A DNA stretch of 64,000 nt from Marinobacter adhaerens HP15 (GTDB lineage Bacteria > Pseudomonadota > Gammaproteobacteria > Pseudomonadales > Oleiphilaceae), in assembly GCF_000166295.1 (NCBI RefSeq), contig NC_017506.1, positions 2,108,001 through 2,172,000 on the forward strand, written 5' to 3'. The position numbers and the translations under genes are program-made. Positions within the stretch are counted from its first letter, which is position 1. Every line of letters begins with the position of its first letter. This document shows, in pieces, positions 47,637 to 58,299 of the stretch. The notes under the pieces were generated by a model. It did no database searches and was not told where the DNA came from. It worked only from the letters and a program-made list of their open reading frames with translations.

Positions 47637-49331
47637 TCAGGCACCCGCCGCTTCAGGTTCCGCTTCCTTCTCAGGCATTTCGATACCCACTGCCTGGGCG
47701 ACTGCCGAAAACAAGGCCTGCAAGGTAGCAGATGTTGTGTCTTCGGCCAGTGCCGCAGCGCTGCAATGCATACCGCTTGCGGTCAGGCGAATACAGGCCA
47801 GTGCGTTGGCATTGGTGCCCTCACCCAGCGCAAACTCGTCGTAAGCCTCGACAGCAATGGAGATACCAAAGCGCTTCTCCAGCGCCTCAGATACAGCCTC
47901 CACTGCGCCCAGCCCATGGCCATCCAGACGAACCGGCGATGCATCGCGACCCACCGACACCTCGGCATGCACACCCTCTTCGTCCCGGTGCAGGTCGTAG
48001 GAGCGCAGCGCCCAGTCGGCGTGGACTTTCAGATAGCGATCCTCGAACAGGCGATGAATGGTCAGCGAGTCAATCTCGCCACCGTTGGTTTCCGCCTCTC
48101 TCTGGACCACCTTGCTGAACTCGATCTGCAACCAGCGTGGCAGACTGATGTTGTAATCCCGCTCCAGTACATAGGCGACACCGCCCTTACCAGACTGGCT
48201 GTTGATGCGAACCACTTCCTCATAGCGGCGACCAACATCGAACGGGTCGATGGGAAGATACGCCACATTCCAGGTTTCGCCATCCTTGCGGCGCGCCAGA
48301 CACTTGCGAATGGCATCCTGATGGCTGCCTGAGAACGCGGTGAACACCAGTTCGCCGGCGTAGGGATGGCGTGGATGGGTGGAAATCTCCGTACAGGCCT
48401 CAACCACTTCGGTGATCTCTGCCATGCCCGACAGATCCAGCGTGGGATCAATGCCCTGGGAGTACAGGTTCATGGCCATGGTCACCAGATCCATGTTGCC
48501 GGTGCGCTCACCGTTGCCCATCAATGTGCCCTCGACCCGATCGGCCCCTGCCATTACCGCCAATTCGGCGGCGGCCACGGCACAGCCGCGATCATTGTGA
48601 GTATGCACGCTGATGCTGATGTGTTCACGGCGCTGGATGTTGTCGCAGATCCACTCGATCTGGTCCGCAAACACGTTGGGTGTCGCCATTTCAACGGTGG
48701 CAGGCAGGTTGATAATCATCGGCTGGCCCTCTTCCGGACGCCAAACCTCACTCACGGCATCAATCACTTCCGCGGCGAAATCCAGCTCGGTACCGGTAAA
48801 GCTCTCCGGTGAATACTGGAACGTCCACTGGGTCTCCGGGTGGCGCGCGGCGATGTCACGAACCAGTTTGGCACCATTGACGGCAATGTCCCTGATACCG
48901 TCACGATCCAGACCAAACACCTGCTCCCGCTGAACCGTGGAAGTAGAATTATAGACATGCACGATTGCCTTTCGGGCGCCGGCCAATGCTTCATAGGTAC
49001 GCTCGATCAACTCAGGACGGGCCTGGGTCAGCACCTGTATCTTCACATCCTCGGGGATGCGATTTTCTTCAATCAGTTTGCGGCAGAAATCGAAATCCGG
49101 TTGGCTGGCAGCGGGAAAGCCAATCTCGATTTCCTTGAAACCCAACTTCACCAGCAATTCGAACATCCGCGTTTTTTGGGCAACAGACATGGGCTTCACC
49201 AGTGCCTGATTACCATCCCGAAGATCCACGGCACACCAGGTTGGCGCCTTCTCAATGACCTTGTCCGGCCAGCGACGATCGGTTTTGGCAACAGGTTTGA
49301 ACGCAACGTATTTGCGATGATCGAAAGCCAT
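47637..49331 (-). CDS. leuA: 2-isopropylmalate synthase
   Basis: First committed step of leucine synthesis. 564 residues, the longer LeuA type 2 form. 'APTWCAVDLRDGNQALVKPM' binds metal and 2-oxoisovalerate, and 'ISISVHTHNDRGCAVAAAEL' carries the metal-binding His pair. The C-terminal third is the leucine-binding regulatory domain, ending in an Ala/Glu-rich tail. Divergent from the Lrp-type regulator with about 145 bases between, so that regulator may control it. Confidence 0.96.
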   Translation of the reverse strand: MAFDHRKYVAFKPVAKTDRRWPDKVIEKAPTWCAVDLRDGNQALVKPMSVAQKTRMFELLVKLGFKEIEIGFPAASQPDFDFCRKLIEENRIPEDVKIQVLTQARPELIERTYEALAGARKAIVHVYNSTSTVQREQVFGLDRDGIRDIAVNGAKLVRDIAARHPETQWTFQYSPESFTGTELDFAAEVIDAVSEVWRPEEGQPMIINLPATVEMATPNVFADQIEWICDNIQRREHISISVHTHNDRGCAVAAAELAVMAGADRVEGTLMGNGERTGNMDLVTMAMNLYSQGIDPTLDLSGMAEITEVVEACTEISTHPRHPYAGELVFTAFSGSHQDAIRKCLARRKDGETWNVAYLPIDPFDVGRRYEEVVRINSQSGKGGVAYVLERDYNISLPRWLQIEFSKVVQREAETNGGEIDSLTIHRLFEDRYLKVHADWALRSYDLHRDEEGVHAEVSVGRDASPVRLDGHGLGAVEAVSEALEKRFGISIAVEAYDEFALGEGTNANALACIRLTASGMHCSAAALAEDTTSATLQALFSAVAQAVGIEMPEKEAEPEAAGA

Positions 49332-49476
49332 GCGTGTAATTCCTTGCGGTTTTAGAAGTGAATTCTTTGATGCGTACAGGTTAACGCGAAAAAGCTGGTA
49401 TTTGATTGCGAACTTGAGCGGGGAAGCGTATTTTCTAACCTATAAATTGCCTGATAAACGCCATTCTTGGAATTTT

Positions 49477-49974
49477 ATGACCGAAAACAAGAAAACCCTC
49501 GCCAAAATTGACAAGATGGACCGCCGAATCCTCGAACAGATCCAGCAGGATGGCTCCCTGACCAACCAGGAACTGGCAGAGAAAGTCGGGCTATCCCCTT
49601 CGCCCTGTCTCCGTCGTGTGCGGGCACTGGAGGATGCCGGTATCATCGTCAGAACCGTCACCATTCTGGACCACAAGAAACTTGGCCTTTCTCTGACGGC
49701 GATCATCCTGATTGGCATGGATCGGCATACGCCCGAGCGTTTCGCGGCGTTTGAAGAGCAGGTTGCCGAGTACCCGGAGGTGCAGGAGTGCTACCTGATT
49801 ACCGGCCAGGACGCCGATTACATGCTGAAGGTGGTGGTACCGGACATGGACCATTACCACCATTTCCTGCTGAACCGCATTACCCGCATTCAGGGCGTCA
49901 GCGGCGTGCACTCCAGCTTCGTGCTCCGGCGAGTAATCGACAGTACTGCCCTGCCATTGGGGTACCTTTCCTGA
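49477..49974 (+). CDS. Lrp/AsnC-family transcriptional regulator
   Basis: 165 residues from ATG 49477; the frame is open to 49330, but the extra part overlaps the leuA start. HTH 'KMDRRILEQIQQDGSLTNQE' and 'LAEKVGLSPSPCLRRVRALE', then the RAM ligand-binding domain with 'VQECYLITGQDADYMLKVVV'. Such proteins sense amino acids. Its position head-to-head with leuA suggests a role in leucine or related control. Confidence 0.92.
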   Translation: MTENKKTLAKIDKMDRRILEQIQQDGSLTNQELAEKVGLSPSPCLRRVRALEDAGIIVRTVTILDHKKLGLSLTAIILIGMDRHTPERFAAFEEQVAEYPEVQECYLITGQDADYMLKVVVPDMDHYHHFLLNRITRIQGVSGVHSSFVLRRVIDSTALPLGYLS

Positions 49975-49975
49975 C

Positions 49976-50593
49976 TCAGGCGACGAGCTCGCGGACGTAA
50001 GCCCTTGCCATGCATTTGAGCTCCTCCACCAGTTGTCGACCCTGGGCGTCGGGCAGAGTTACCGCCAGCCGCAGGACAGTGCCGGCGGACCTTGGTAGCA
50101 AAAGGCTTGCTGTCCAGCGCCGATCATCAGGAATCCGGGGACACTCCTCTTTGAGTTTCCGGTCCAGATCGCGGGCGTTGGTGTACAGCTCTCTCAGATC
50201 CAGCTCCCTCAGCTCAGGCATTGCCTCTACACCACTCCAGATCGCCGAGTAGGCGGGCTCGTGGCGATAGAACTCATAGAACTGATCGATGAGAACGTCT
50301 ACCGCATCGCTGAGGTTCAGTTCCTGCAACCGTTCCCGCAGAGCCCGCTCCATCTTCTCCACGTGCTGTTCGGCAATGGCATGGACGATGGCCGCCTTGT
50401 TGGGAAAGTAGCGGTAGAGAGAAGCCAGCGACATGCCCGATTGTCGGGCAATGGCTGACATGCTCGCAGCATCGACACCGGTCTCATGAAAAATGGCGGC
50501 GGCATGGCGAAGGATGGTGTTGACGCGCTCCCGGCTGCGGGCCTGAACCGGCCGGCGCCGCGGGGCGACATCAATAGATTCGTCGGTCATCAT
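49976..50593 (-). CDS. TetR-family transcriptional regulator
   Basis: About 205 residues from ATG 50593 (AAGG just upstream); 13 more codons are open. HTH 'MSAIARQSGMSLASLYRYFP' with the TetR hallmark 'LYRYFPNKAAIVHAI'. The C-terminal ligand domain is unlike any family I know. It ends two bases from the end of the Lrp-type gene and is divergent from proS. Target unknown. Confidence 0.9.
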   Translation of the reverse strand: MMTDESIDVAPRRRPVQARSRERVNTILRHAAAIFHETGVDAASMSAIARQSGMSLASLYRYFPNKAAIVHAIAEQHVEKMERALRERLQELNLSDAVDVLIDQFYEFYRHEPAYSAIWSGVEAMPELRELDLRELYTNARDLDRKLKEECPRIPDDRRWTASLLLPRSAGTVLRLAVTLPDAQGRQLVEELKCMARAYVRELVA

Positions 50594-50717
50594 CTGTACC
50601 TTGTGCAACAGGCTCCGTACAATAATGGCCACTTTACGACAAATAAAGGCTCCGGCGGGCCAACCGCCGCCTGTCCATTAGTCTAACACTTCAGATTTAT
50701 TACAAACGGAAGACACG

Positions 50718-52451
50718 ATGCGAGCAAGCCGCTACCTGATTGCCACCCAGAAAGAGACCCCCGCCGACGCCGAGATCATCAGTCATCAGTTGATGTTGCG
50801 TGCCGGCATGATTCGCAAACTGGCCGCCGGGCTATACACCTGGTTGCCAATGGGCCTGCGTACCCTGCGCAAGGTCGAGCGAATCGTTCGCGAAGAAATG
50901 GACAAGAGTGGCGCTCAGGAAGTGTTGATGCCTGCGGTCCAGCCGGCCGAACTATGGGAGGAATCCGGACGCTGGACCCAGTACGGCGGCGAACTGCTGC
51001 GAATGAAAGACCGTCATGGCCGTGATTTCTGTTTCGGACCGACCCACGAAGAGGTCATTACCGACCTGATCCGGAATGAGATCAGCAGCTACAAGGAGTT
51101 GCCAGCCAACTTCTACCAGGTTCAGACCAAATTCCGGGACGAGCGTCGCCCCCGGTTTGGCGTGATGCGCGCCCGGGAATTCCTGATGAAGGACGCTTAT
51201 TCCTTCCATCTGAACGCCGAGTCCCTGAACGAAACCTACGAATTAATGCACCGCACCTACTGCGCCATTTTCGACCGTTTCGGCCTGGATTACCGTGCTG
51301 TACAGGCGGACTCCGGCGCCATTGGTGGCAGCGCATCCCACGAGTTCCATGTGCTTGCATCTTCAGGTGAAGATGACATCGTGTTCAGCACCGGGAGCGA
51401 TTACGCAGCCAACATCGAGAAAGCAGAGGCAGTAGCCCCGAGCGGCACCCGCCCTGCTCCGGCCGAGGAAATGAAGGAAGTCGCCACGCCGGACCAGAAA
51501 ACCATCGAGGCGGTATCACAGCTGCTGGGCATTGACGCCACCCGCACGGTCAAAACCCTGCTGGTGAAGGCGGAAGCCGACGAGGACGGCAACTCCGGGC
51601 TGGTTGCACTGGTTCTGCGGGGCGATCACACCCTGAACGAGATCAAGGCCGAAAACCTGGCCGGCGTTGCCGAGCCTCTGACAATGGCCACCGATGAGGA
51701 AATCGAACAGGCTGTCGGCTGCAAGCCCGGATCTATCGGACCGGTAAACCTCAACGTGCCCGTCATTGTTGACCGCAGTGCCGCGCATCTGGCTGACTTT
51801 GTCTGCGGCGCCAACCGGGAAGGCTTCCACCTTACCGGCGTGAACTGGGAGAGAGACGCTGCGCTTGAACGGGTGGAAGACCTGCGCAACGTGGTTGAGG
51901 GCGACCCCAGCCCGGATGGCAAGGGCACTCTGGAGATCCGGCGCGGCATTGAAGTGGGCCACATCTTCAAACTTGGCAACAAGTACAGCACTGCCATGAA
52001 CGCCACGGTTCTCGATGAAAACGGCAAAACCGTGATTATGGACATGGGCTGTTACGGCCTGGGTGTTTCCCGGGTTGTTGCCGCAGCCATTGAACAGAAC
52101 CACGATGAAAACGGCATCATCTGGCCCGATGCCATTGCGCCTTTCCAGGTGGCCATTGTTACCCTGAACGCCCATAAGTCACCGACCGTTGCCGAGGCCG
52201 GCGAAAAGCTTTATGAACAGCTACGCCAGGCCGGTTACGATGTGCTGCTGGACGACCGCAAAGAGCGCCCGGGCGTGAAGTTTGCCGATATGGAATTGAT
52301 TGGTATCCCGCACCGGTTCGTGGTTTCCGAGCGTGGTCTGGCAGCCGGAACCCTGGAGTACAAAGGCAGAAAGGATGCGGAAAAACAGGATGTACCGGTG
52401 GCTGAAGCGCTGCCATTCCTGGTCAACGCATCGCCCCGAAAAGGGCTCTGA
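50718..52451 (+). CDS. proS: Prolyl-tRNA synthetase
   Basis: Class II synthetase, 577 residues, with the bacterial editing insertion. '[20 protein letters not shown]' at the start, motif 2 '[20 protein letters not shown]', editing domain around '[20 protein letters not shown]' and '[20 protein letters not shown]', motif 3 '[17 protein letters not shown]', and the anticodon domain at the end. Confidence 0.97.
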   Translation: MRASRYLIATQKETPADAEIISHQLMLRAGMIRKLAAGLYTWLPMGLRTLRKVERIVREEMDKSGAQEVLMPAVQPAELWEESGRWTQYGGELLRMKDRHGRDFCFGPTHEEVITDLIRNEISSYKELPANFYQVQTKFRDERRPRFGVMRAREFLMKDAYSFHLNAESLNETYELMHRTYCAIFDRFGLDYRAVQADSGAIGGSASHEFHVLASSGEDDIVFSTGSDYAANIEKAEAVAPSGTRPAPAEEMKEVATPDQKTIEAVSQLLGIDATRTVKTLLVKAEADEDGNSGLVALVLRGDHTLNEIKAENLAGVAEPLTMATDEEIEQAVGCKPGSIGPVNLNVPVIVDRSAAHLADFVCGANREGFHLTGVNWERDAALERVEDLRNVVEGDPSPDGKGTLEIRRGIEVGHIFKLGNKYSTAMNATVLDENGKTVIMDMGCYGLGVSRVVAAAIEQNHDENGIIWPDAIAPFQVAIVTLNAHKSPTVAEAGEKLYEQLRQAGYDVLLDDRKERPGVKFADMELIGIPHRFVVSERGLAAGTLEYKGRKDAEKQDVPVAEALPFLVNASPRKGL

Positions 52452-52506
52452 TCGCTGTCCGCATGCGCGGACAAGCCTCTGACGGCACTTGCATAAAGCA
52501 GTGCCG

Positions 52507-53553
52507 TCAGGGATTTTCCCTTCCCGAACCACCCACAATCCCTGGCTCCATTTCCAGGGTGACACCGAACCGGTCAACCACTGACTGACGAACTTCTCTG
52601 GCAAGCTCCAGTATGTCAGCACCTGTGCCGCCCGAGTGGTTAATCAGAACCAGCGCCTGTCGGTTATGCACGCCCACCCGGGCATTCCGGAAGCCTTTCC
52701 AGCCACTCTGATCGATCAGCCAGGCCGCTGCCAGTTTGACCCCCTGCTCCTGAGGATAAGCCACAATATCCGGGTGCCGCTCGCTGAGTACCTCGAATGT
52801 TTCTCCGTCAACCACCGGGTTCTTGAAGAAACTTCCGGCGTTCGGAATCATATCCGGGTCCGGCAACTTTCGTCGGCGAATGGCCATTACGGCCTCTGCC
52901 ACATGCAAGGGGTCGAGGGCGGTTTCCGCTGTATCACCGAGGTACTCCCGGAGATCCCGATATCCGAGCACCAGAGCACGTGAGCGGGACAGACCCAAAC
53001 GGATTTCGGTGATCACATAGCGACCTGGCGTCTGTTTGAACAGGCTGTCGCGGTAGGAAAAACGGCACTGGGCGTTATCGAGAACAACCAGCTCACCCGA
53101 ATTGCGATCCAGTGCTGTGACGGATTCCAGGCTATCGCCAAGCTCGACACCATAGGCGCCAATATTCTGGACAGGCGCCGCGCCGGCCGTGCCCGGGATA
53201 AGCGCCAGATTCTCGATACCGCGATAACCGGCCCGGGCAGCATACAGGACCGCCTCATGCCAGTTTTCACCCGCACCAAGCACCAAGGTCGCCCTGTGGC
53301 CCTCAATGTGCTCCCAACGGCGGCCACGAATCGCCAGACGGACCACCAGCCCCGCGAAGTCACCCGCGAACACCAGGTTACTGCCGCCCCCCAGAATCAG
53401 GACTTCCTGATCCTCCGATGAGGCCCAGTCCAGAGACCTGACCAACTCATCTGAGGTGTGAACTTCGACATAAAAACGGGCTTTGGCCGGCACGTGCAGG
53501 GTATTCAGCGCCTCCAGCTCTATGTTTTCCCGAATTTCCGGCTGCTGACTCAA
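52507..53553 (-). CDS. murB: UDP-N-acetylenolpyruvoylglucosamine reductase
   Basis: Second step of muramic acid synthesis, FAD enzyme. 348 residues, type I (E. coli-like) form. 'VLILGGGSNLVFAGDFAGLV' binds FAD; 'IPGTAGAAPVQNIGAYGVEL' and 'PDMIPNAGSFFKNPVV' carry the active Ser. Its start overlaps the end of the phosphatase gene, so it closes an eight-gene envelope operon. Confidence 0.96.
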   Translation of the reverse strand: MSQQPEIRENIELEALNTLHVPAKARFYVEVHTSDELVRSLDWASSEDQEVLILGGGSNLVFAGDFAGLVVRLAIRGRRWEHIEGHRATLVLGAGENWHEAVLYAARAGYRGIENLALIPGTAGAAPVQNIGAYGVELGDSLESVTALDRNSGELVVLDNAQCRFSYRDSLFKQTPGRYVITEIRLGLSRSRALVLGYRDLREYLGDTAETALDPLHVAEAVMAIRRRKLPDPDMIPNAGSFFKNPVVDGETFEVLSERHPDIVAYPQEQGVKLAAAWLIDQSGWKGFRNARVGVHNRQALVLINHSGGTGADILELAREVRQSVVDRFGVTLEMEPGIVGGSGRENP

Positions 53554-54029
53554 GCCAGGCGCCCCCGGATGTCCGCCAGCAGGCCCTCGCCGGCTTCCTG
53601 AATCAGGTCAAGCACGGTTTCAAAACCTGCATCACCACCGTAATAGGGATCTGGCACTTCCCGATGGGCCGACTGACCGAACTCCAGAAACAGGGCTGGC
53701 CGGGTGCCGCCATTCTGATGCCATACGTCCTTGATGTCCGCCAGGTTCTGGCGATCCATCACCAGCACGTAGTCAAAGGTGTCCAGATCCTCCGGACTGA
53801 ACTGGCGGGCCCGTAATCCACTGATGTCGATACCCCGCCGACGGGCAGCCTCCTGGGCGCGGGCGTCAGGACTCTTGCCAATGTGCCAGTCACCGGTGCC
53901 GCAGGAATCGATGTGGACCTGCTCTGCAAGGCCCGCCTGCTCCACCAGTGAGCGAAACACACCTTCAGCACTGGGCGATCGACAGATGTTGCCCAGGCAC
54001 ACGAAGAGAACGTTTACCGGTTCAGCCAT
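53550..54029 (-). CDS. Low-molecular-weight protein-tyrosine phosphatase
   Basis: 159 residues from ATG 54029; a longer frame to 54137 lies within kdsB. The P-loop is '[15 protein letters not shown]' with Cys11 and Arg17, and the general acid is in '[18 protein letters not shown]'. Such enzymes in envelope operons can regulate polysaccharide kinases or sugar enzymes, but several are housekeeping genes; the target is unknown. Overlaps kdsB by eight bases and murB by four. Confidence 0.93.
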   Translation of the reverse strand: MAEPVNVLFVCLGNICRSPSAEGVFRSLVEQAGLAEQVHIDSCGTGDWHIGKSPDARAQEAARRRGIDISGLRARQFSPEDLDTFDYVLVMDRQNLADIKDVWHQNGGTRPALFLEFGQSAHREVPDPYYGGDAGFETVLDLIQEAGEGLLADIRGRLA

Positions 54030-54816
54030 TCTCGCTATTCCTCTTCTCCAGCCAGCCTCGGACCCTGTGCAAATCGGCGTCGGTATCAACGCCGCCCGGC
54101 GGGTTGACCGCGGCCACATCCACGTGAATACGGGCACCGTTATAGAGCGCCCTCAACTGTTCCAGAGATTCGGTTAGCTCGGTCGGCGCAGGCGCCCAGC
54201 TGACAAACTCGGCCAGGACGGAAGCACGGTAACCATAGATGCCGATATGCCGGAAATATCCGACATTATCCGGCAAGGCAGCGTCCAGCCCCGTCAGAGG
54301 TGTGCCCTCCTGCCACTGGTCCCGGGCCCACGGGATCGGCGCACGGCTGAAATAATGGGCGATCCCCCTGTGATCGAACACCACCTTGACCACATTGGGA
54401 TTGAACACGTGCTCCGGATCGTGGATCCGCTCACACAGTGTGGCAATGGCGACTTCAGGATAAAACTCCAGATTGTCGGCCACCTGGTTGATCAGTTCGG
54501 GCGGGATCAGGGGCTCGTCACCCTGGACGTTAACGACCCGATGATCCGGTCCGAAACCCAGCACCCGTGCAACCTCCTCAAGGCGGTCTGTGCCGCTGGC
54601 GTGATTGGGTGATGTCATCACTACTTCTGCACCAAAGCCTTCGCATGCGGTCCGGATCCGATCATCGTCCGTGGCGACAACGACCCTGTCTGCGCGGCTT
54701 TCCGCGGCACGCTCACAGACATGCTGGATCATCGGCTTGCCGGCAATGTCTGCCAAAGGCTTGCCCGGAAGGCGGCTGGACGCATAGCGGGCCGGAATCA
54801 CAACGGTAAAAGACAT
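54022..54816 (-). CDS. kdsB: 3-deoxy-manno-octulosonate cytidylyltransferase
   Basis: Makes CMP-Kdo for lipopolysaccharide inner core. 264 residues. '[20 protein letters not shown]' at the N-terminus, '[20 protein letters not shown]', '[20 protein letters not shown]' and '[16 protein letters not shown]' are typical. In the operon between trm112 and the phosphatase gene. Confidence 0.96.
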   Translation of the reverse strand: MSFTVVIPARYASSRLPGKPLADIAGKPMIQHVCERAAESRADRVVVATDDDRIRTACEGFGAEVVMTSPNHASGTDRLEEVARVLGFGPDHRVVNVQGDEPLIPPELINQVADNLEFYPEVAIATLCERIHDPEHVFNPNVVKVVFDHRGIAHYFSRAPIPWARDQWQEGTPLTGLDAALPDNVGYFRHIGIYGYRASVLAEFVSWAPAPTELTESLEQLRALYNGARIHVDVAAVNPPGGVDTDADLHRVRGWLEKRNSENG

Positions 54817-54842
54817 GTAGTAACCACCTGGCTGACTTGGGT

Positions 54843-55031
54843 TTAGCGCTTGTGCAGACGCTCATCAGTAGAGAGCGTCCGGGCTTCGGTAGCCAACATC
54901 ACAGGAATCCCCTCGCGGATCGGGAACGCCATGGCGTCCTGGTAACAGACCAGCTCGGTTCTGTCCTCGTTGAGCTTCAGATCGCCCTTACACACCGGAC
55001 AGGCCAACAGCGCCAACAGTTTTTTATCCAT
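54843..55031 (-). CDS. Trm112-like zinc-ribbon protein (UPF0434/YcaR)
   Basis: 62 residues: '[20 protein letters not shown]' then '[20 protein letters not shown]'. The C-x2-C pair and fold are of the Trm112/YcaR family. It is normally found between lpxK and kdsB; function in bacteria is not well known. Confidence 0.94.
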   Translation of the reverse strand: MDKKLLALLACPVCKGDLKLNEDRTELVCYQDAMAFPIREGIPVMLATEARTLSTDERLHKR

Positions 55032-55050
55032 GTTGCTTACTCACTTGATA

Positions 55051-56097
55051 TCAGGAAGTTAACGGCTCGGAACATTGGCGAACCCGGGCCAGAAACGCGT
55101 CCCGGAACGGTCCCGGCAATCTGGCCTCAACGGTGAGGCTCCAGGCATTATCGGGTGCAAATTCCCGGCATTTCACCGCGTCTTTTGCGGTCATGACTAT
55201 CAACTCATCGGTATCACTGTTCAGATCCTCAGGACGGAAACGATGGTGATCCGGAAAGGCCGCTTCGGTAACATCGGCGCCAAGGGTTCTGAGTGTATCG
55301 AAAAACCGGGCCGGGTTTCCGATCCCGGCCACAGCCCTCACGGCCTTGCCCCTGAGATCGCCAACGGCTCTCGCCTCCCCTGTTTTCAGGTGAACAAGGG
55401 TTGCAGGCTCAAGAATCATGGAAAATATCGCAGGGTGGTCAATGCCAACAAAGCTTTCCATGGCCTGCTCTGAAAGCTCTTTGCCATTTACAATAACAAA
55501 GTCCACAGAAGCCAGTCGCGAAACCGGCTCCCGAAGCGGGCCAACGGGGATCAAGGCGCCGTTACCGATGCCCCTTTGCCCATCAAATACCGACAGCTCC
55601 AGGTCTCTGGGCAACTTGTAGTGTTGAAGGCCGTCGTCACAAATCAGCACATCACCCAGGTTTTTCTCAAGAGCGTAATCGGCGCCCCGTCGGCGGCGCG
55701 GATCAACAACAACCGGGCAACCGGTGCTCAGCGCCAGCATGACAGGCTCGTCACCGGCTTCGGAAGGACTGGTCTCCGCCGCAACTTCCAGCGGGTACTG
55801 GCCAGCATTACCACCATAACCCCTGCTGAGAATAACCGGCCGCCAGCCATCGGATGCCAGTGCGGAAACCAGCCAGGCGGTGAGCGGCGATTTGCCGGTT
55901 CCACCGGCAGTGATGTTGCCAACCACAATGACCGGAACCGGGAGCGACGCATCCCTCGCATCCCAGGCGGCCCGACGGCGGGCTTCCGCGATGCTCCGGT
56001 ACAGCCAAGACAGCGGTGCCAGAAAAGCCAGAGGGCGCTTCCTTCCATACCAGAGACGCTCAACCAGCGAACTCATGGCAGATTGCACCGCGCTCAT
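55051..56097 (-). CDS. lpxK: Tetraacyldisaccharide 4'-kinase
   Basis: Phosphorylates the lipid A precursor DS-1-P at the inner face of the inner membrane. 348 residues. An N-terminal membrane-anchoring helix, P-loop 'VIVVGNITAGGTGKSPLTAW', 'ILSRGYGG', 'CPVVVDPRRRRGADYAL' and 'CDDGLQHYKLPRDLEL'. Start overlaps the msbA stop, so the two lipid A steps are coupled. Confidence 0.96.
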   Translation of the reverse strand: MSAVQSAMSSLVERLWYGRKRPLAFLAPLSWLYRSIAEARRRAAWDARDASLPVPVIVVGNITAGGTGKSPLTAWLVSALASDGWRPVILSRGYGGNAGQYPLEVAAETSPSEAGDEPVMLALSTGCPVVVDPRRRRGADYALEKNLGDVLICDDGLQHYKLPRDLELSVFDGQRGIGNGALIPVGPLREPVSRLASVDFVIVNGKELSEQAMESFVGIDHPAIFSMILEPATLVHLKTGEARAVGDLRGKAVRAVAGIGNPARFFDTLRTLGADVTEAAFPDHHRFRPEDLNSDTDELIVMTAKDAVKCREFAPDNAWSLTVEARLPGPFRDAFLARVRQCSEPLTS

Positions 56098-57872
56098 GAC
56101 TGCTCGCTGAACTGCATCTGGTGCAATTGAGCGTAAGCGCCGCCAGCGGCAAGGAGTTCGTCGTGGCGGCCGGATTCGGCGATGCGGCCATTGTCCATCA
56201 CCAGGATTCGGTCCGCTTTCTCGATGGTGGACAGGCGATGCGCAATGACCAGAGTGGTACGGCCCTGCATAACCGTTTCCAACGCTTCCTGGATATGGCG
56301 TTCAGATTCCGTATCCAGCGCCGATGTCGCCTCATCAAGGATCAGAATCGGGGCGTTCTTGAGCAGCGCCCGGGCGATGGCGAGCCGCTGTCGCTGCCCA
56401 CCGGAAAGCATGACCCCGTTGTCACCGATCATGGTATCCAGTCCCTCGGGCATACGGTCAATAAATTCGAGCGCATGAGCCTTGGCGGCAGCCTCGCGGA
56501 TTTCCTCCGGTGTGCAGTCTCTCAAAGCACCATAGGCGATATTGGCAGCGATGGTGTCGTTGAACAGGACAACGTTCTGGGTTACCAGAGCGATCTGTTT
56601 ACGCAGGGCCTTGAGGGAGAAATCGCGCAACGAGTGCCCGTCGATTCGGATATCTCCGCCGGTGTACTCATAGAACCTCGGCAACAGGCTCACCAAGGTG
56701 GATTTACCGCTGCCGGAACGCCCAACCAGAGCCACACTCTGCCCGGCAGGAATGCTGAGGGATATGCCTTCCAGCACATTGTCCAACTGGTCACGGTACC
56801 GAAACGCCACTTCGTCAAACTCGATGTCGCCTTCAACGCGATCCGGCGAATACGTGCCCGGATCCTGCTCCGGCGACTCGTCGATGGTTTCGAAAACATC
56901 GTAAGCCGCTGCAACGCCCTTCTGGATCTTGGCGTGAACAGAGGTGACCTGGCGGATGGGCTTGGCCATGGTCGTCGCCGCCGTAATGAATGCCACCAGC
57001 TGGCCGGTGCTCATCTCACCACGAATTTCCGGCGCCAGCATCATCCAGACGAGCCCGGCAATGGCGATGGCCACCAGCACCTGAATCACTGGAACACTGA
57101 TCGCCTGAGTCGACGCCATCTTCAGACTTTGCTTGAGGTTTTTGTCATTAACCTCTTGAAAACGCTGGCGTTCATAATCCTCACCGCCGAACGTACGAAC
57201 AACCCGGTAGCCGGTAATGGATTCAGAGGCCACGTGGGTAATATCACCCATGGAGCCCTGGATACGTTTGCTGATCTTGCGGAAGCGCTTGCTGGCATAG
57301 CTTACAACCGCGGCAATAAGCGGCCCCACCGCCAGGAAAATCAGCGTGAGTTTCCAGTTGGTGTAGAACATGTAACCCAGCAGACCGACGATGGTCAGAC
57401 CTTCACGGAGCGTGATGGTCACGGCGTTGGTCGTCGCCTCCGCCACCTGCTCGACGTTAAAGGTAAGCTTGGACACCAGCCGTCCCGCCGCGTTGTCATC
57501 GAAATAGCGGGAAGGCAGTGTCATCAGTCGATCAAATACATCGTTACGGAGCGCATTTATGACCTGGCGACCGACATAGCTGATGAAGTACTGGCTCAGG
57601 AAGGTGCCCAGCCCACGGAATGCGAACACGCCAACGATAACCATCGTCAGCATCAGACGATTCTGCTCGGTCGGATTCTCGATAGCCGCAATAACGTATT
57701 CCATGGCCGCCGCCATGCCCGTCGATGCGGCGGCATAGATGATGTTACCGAGTACCGCCAGAGAGAAGGCCAGCAGGAAGGGCTTCACATAGGCGAGCAG
57801 GCGTTTGTAGGTTTCCCAGCTGCCCGCCGGCAGGCCGGCCGCAGGGTCTGGCAAAGGCTCGGGTACCTTCAC
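56094..57872 (-). CDS. msbA: Lipid A export ATP-binding/permease protein MsbA
   Basis: ABC flippase that turns lipid A core to the outer face of the inner membrane. 592 residues: six membrane helices in the first 330, then the ATPase with 'VALVGRSGSGKSTLVSLLPR', signature 'MLSGGQRQRLAIARALL', 'ILILDEATSALDTESE' and 'LVIAHRLSTIEKAD'. 'RYFDDNAAGRLVSKLTFNVE' is the first coupling helix. Overlaps exbD by four bases. Confidence 0.96.
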   Translation of the reverse strand: MKVPEPLPDPAAGLPAGSWETYKRLLAYVKPFLLAFSLAVLGNIIYAAASTGMAAAMEYVIAAIENPTEQNRLMLTMVIVGVFAFRGLGTFLSQYFISYVGRQVINALRNDVFDRLMTLPSRYFDDNAAGRLVSKLTFNVEQVAEATTNAVTITLREGLTIVGLLGYMFYTNWKLTLIFLAVGPLIAAVVSYASKRFRKISKRIQGSMGDITHVASESITGYRVVRTFGGEDYERQRFQEVNDKNLKQSLKMASTQAISVPVIQVLVAIAIAGLVWMMLAPEIRGEMSTGQLVAFITAATTMAKPIRQVTSVHAKIQKGVAAAYDVFETIDESPEQDPGTYSPDRVEGDIEFDEVAFRYRDQLDNVLEGISLSIPAGQSVALVGRSGSGKSTLVSLLPRFYEYTGGDIRIDGHSLRDFSLKALRKQIALVTQNVVLFNDTIAANIAYGALRDCTPEEIREAAAKAHALEFIDRMPEGLDTMIGDNGVMLSGGQRQRLAIARALLKNAPILILDEATSALDTESERHIQEALETVMQGRTTLVIAHRLSTIEKADRILVMDNGRIAESGRHDELLAAGGAYAQLHQMQFSEQS

Positions 57873-58294
57873 TGGCTCTCAGCCTCCCGCTCAGTGGTGA
57901 TACTGAGCTTGGCGAACCCCAGGCGTCCGGCAACGTCCATGGCACGAACCACAAATTCATGGGGTGTGCGGGCGTCAGCGGTAATGATGAACGGAAGCGA
58001 GTTATTGCCTTCAGCCAGTTCACGGACACCCCGCTCTAGGGTCTCCCGCCGATTATTGACCAATGTGCGGTCGTTCAGGATGTACTGCCCCTCGGCATTG
58101 ATCACCACGTCAATCTGCTGCACTTCGGATGCCGGCGCAGGCTCGCCGCTGGCCTCAGGCAATTCAACCTGCAGATGGCTCTCGCGGGTAAAGGTCGTGG
58201 AAACCATAAAGAAAATCAGCAGCAGAAACACCACGTCGATCAGTGGCGTCAGGTCTACCCCGACTTCCTGGCTCCTCTGGCGCTTGAACTTCAC
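57869..58294 (-). CDS. exbD: ExbD/TolR-family biopolymer transport protein
   Basis: 141 residues. One membrane helix with the proton-path Asp, 'VGVDLTPLIDVVFLLLIFFM', followed by a periplasmic domain. Five bases after exbB and coupled to msbA. It is an energising subunit for a TonB-type system or a partner for lipid A transport; no tonB is nearby. Confidence 0.93.
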   Translation of the reverse strand: MKFKRQRSQEVGVDLTPLIDVVFLLLIFFMVSTTFTRESHLQVELPEASGEPAPASEVQQIDVVINAEGQYILNDRTLVNNRRETLERGVRELAEGNNSLPFIITADARTPHEFVVRAMDVAGRLGFAKLSITTEREAESQ

Positions 58295-58299
58295 GGCGT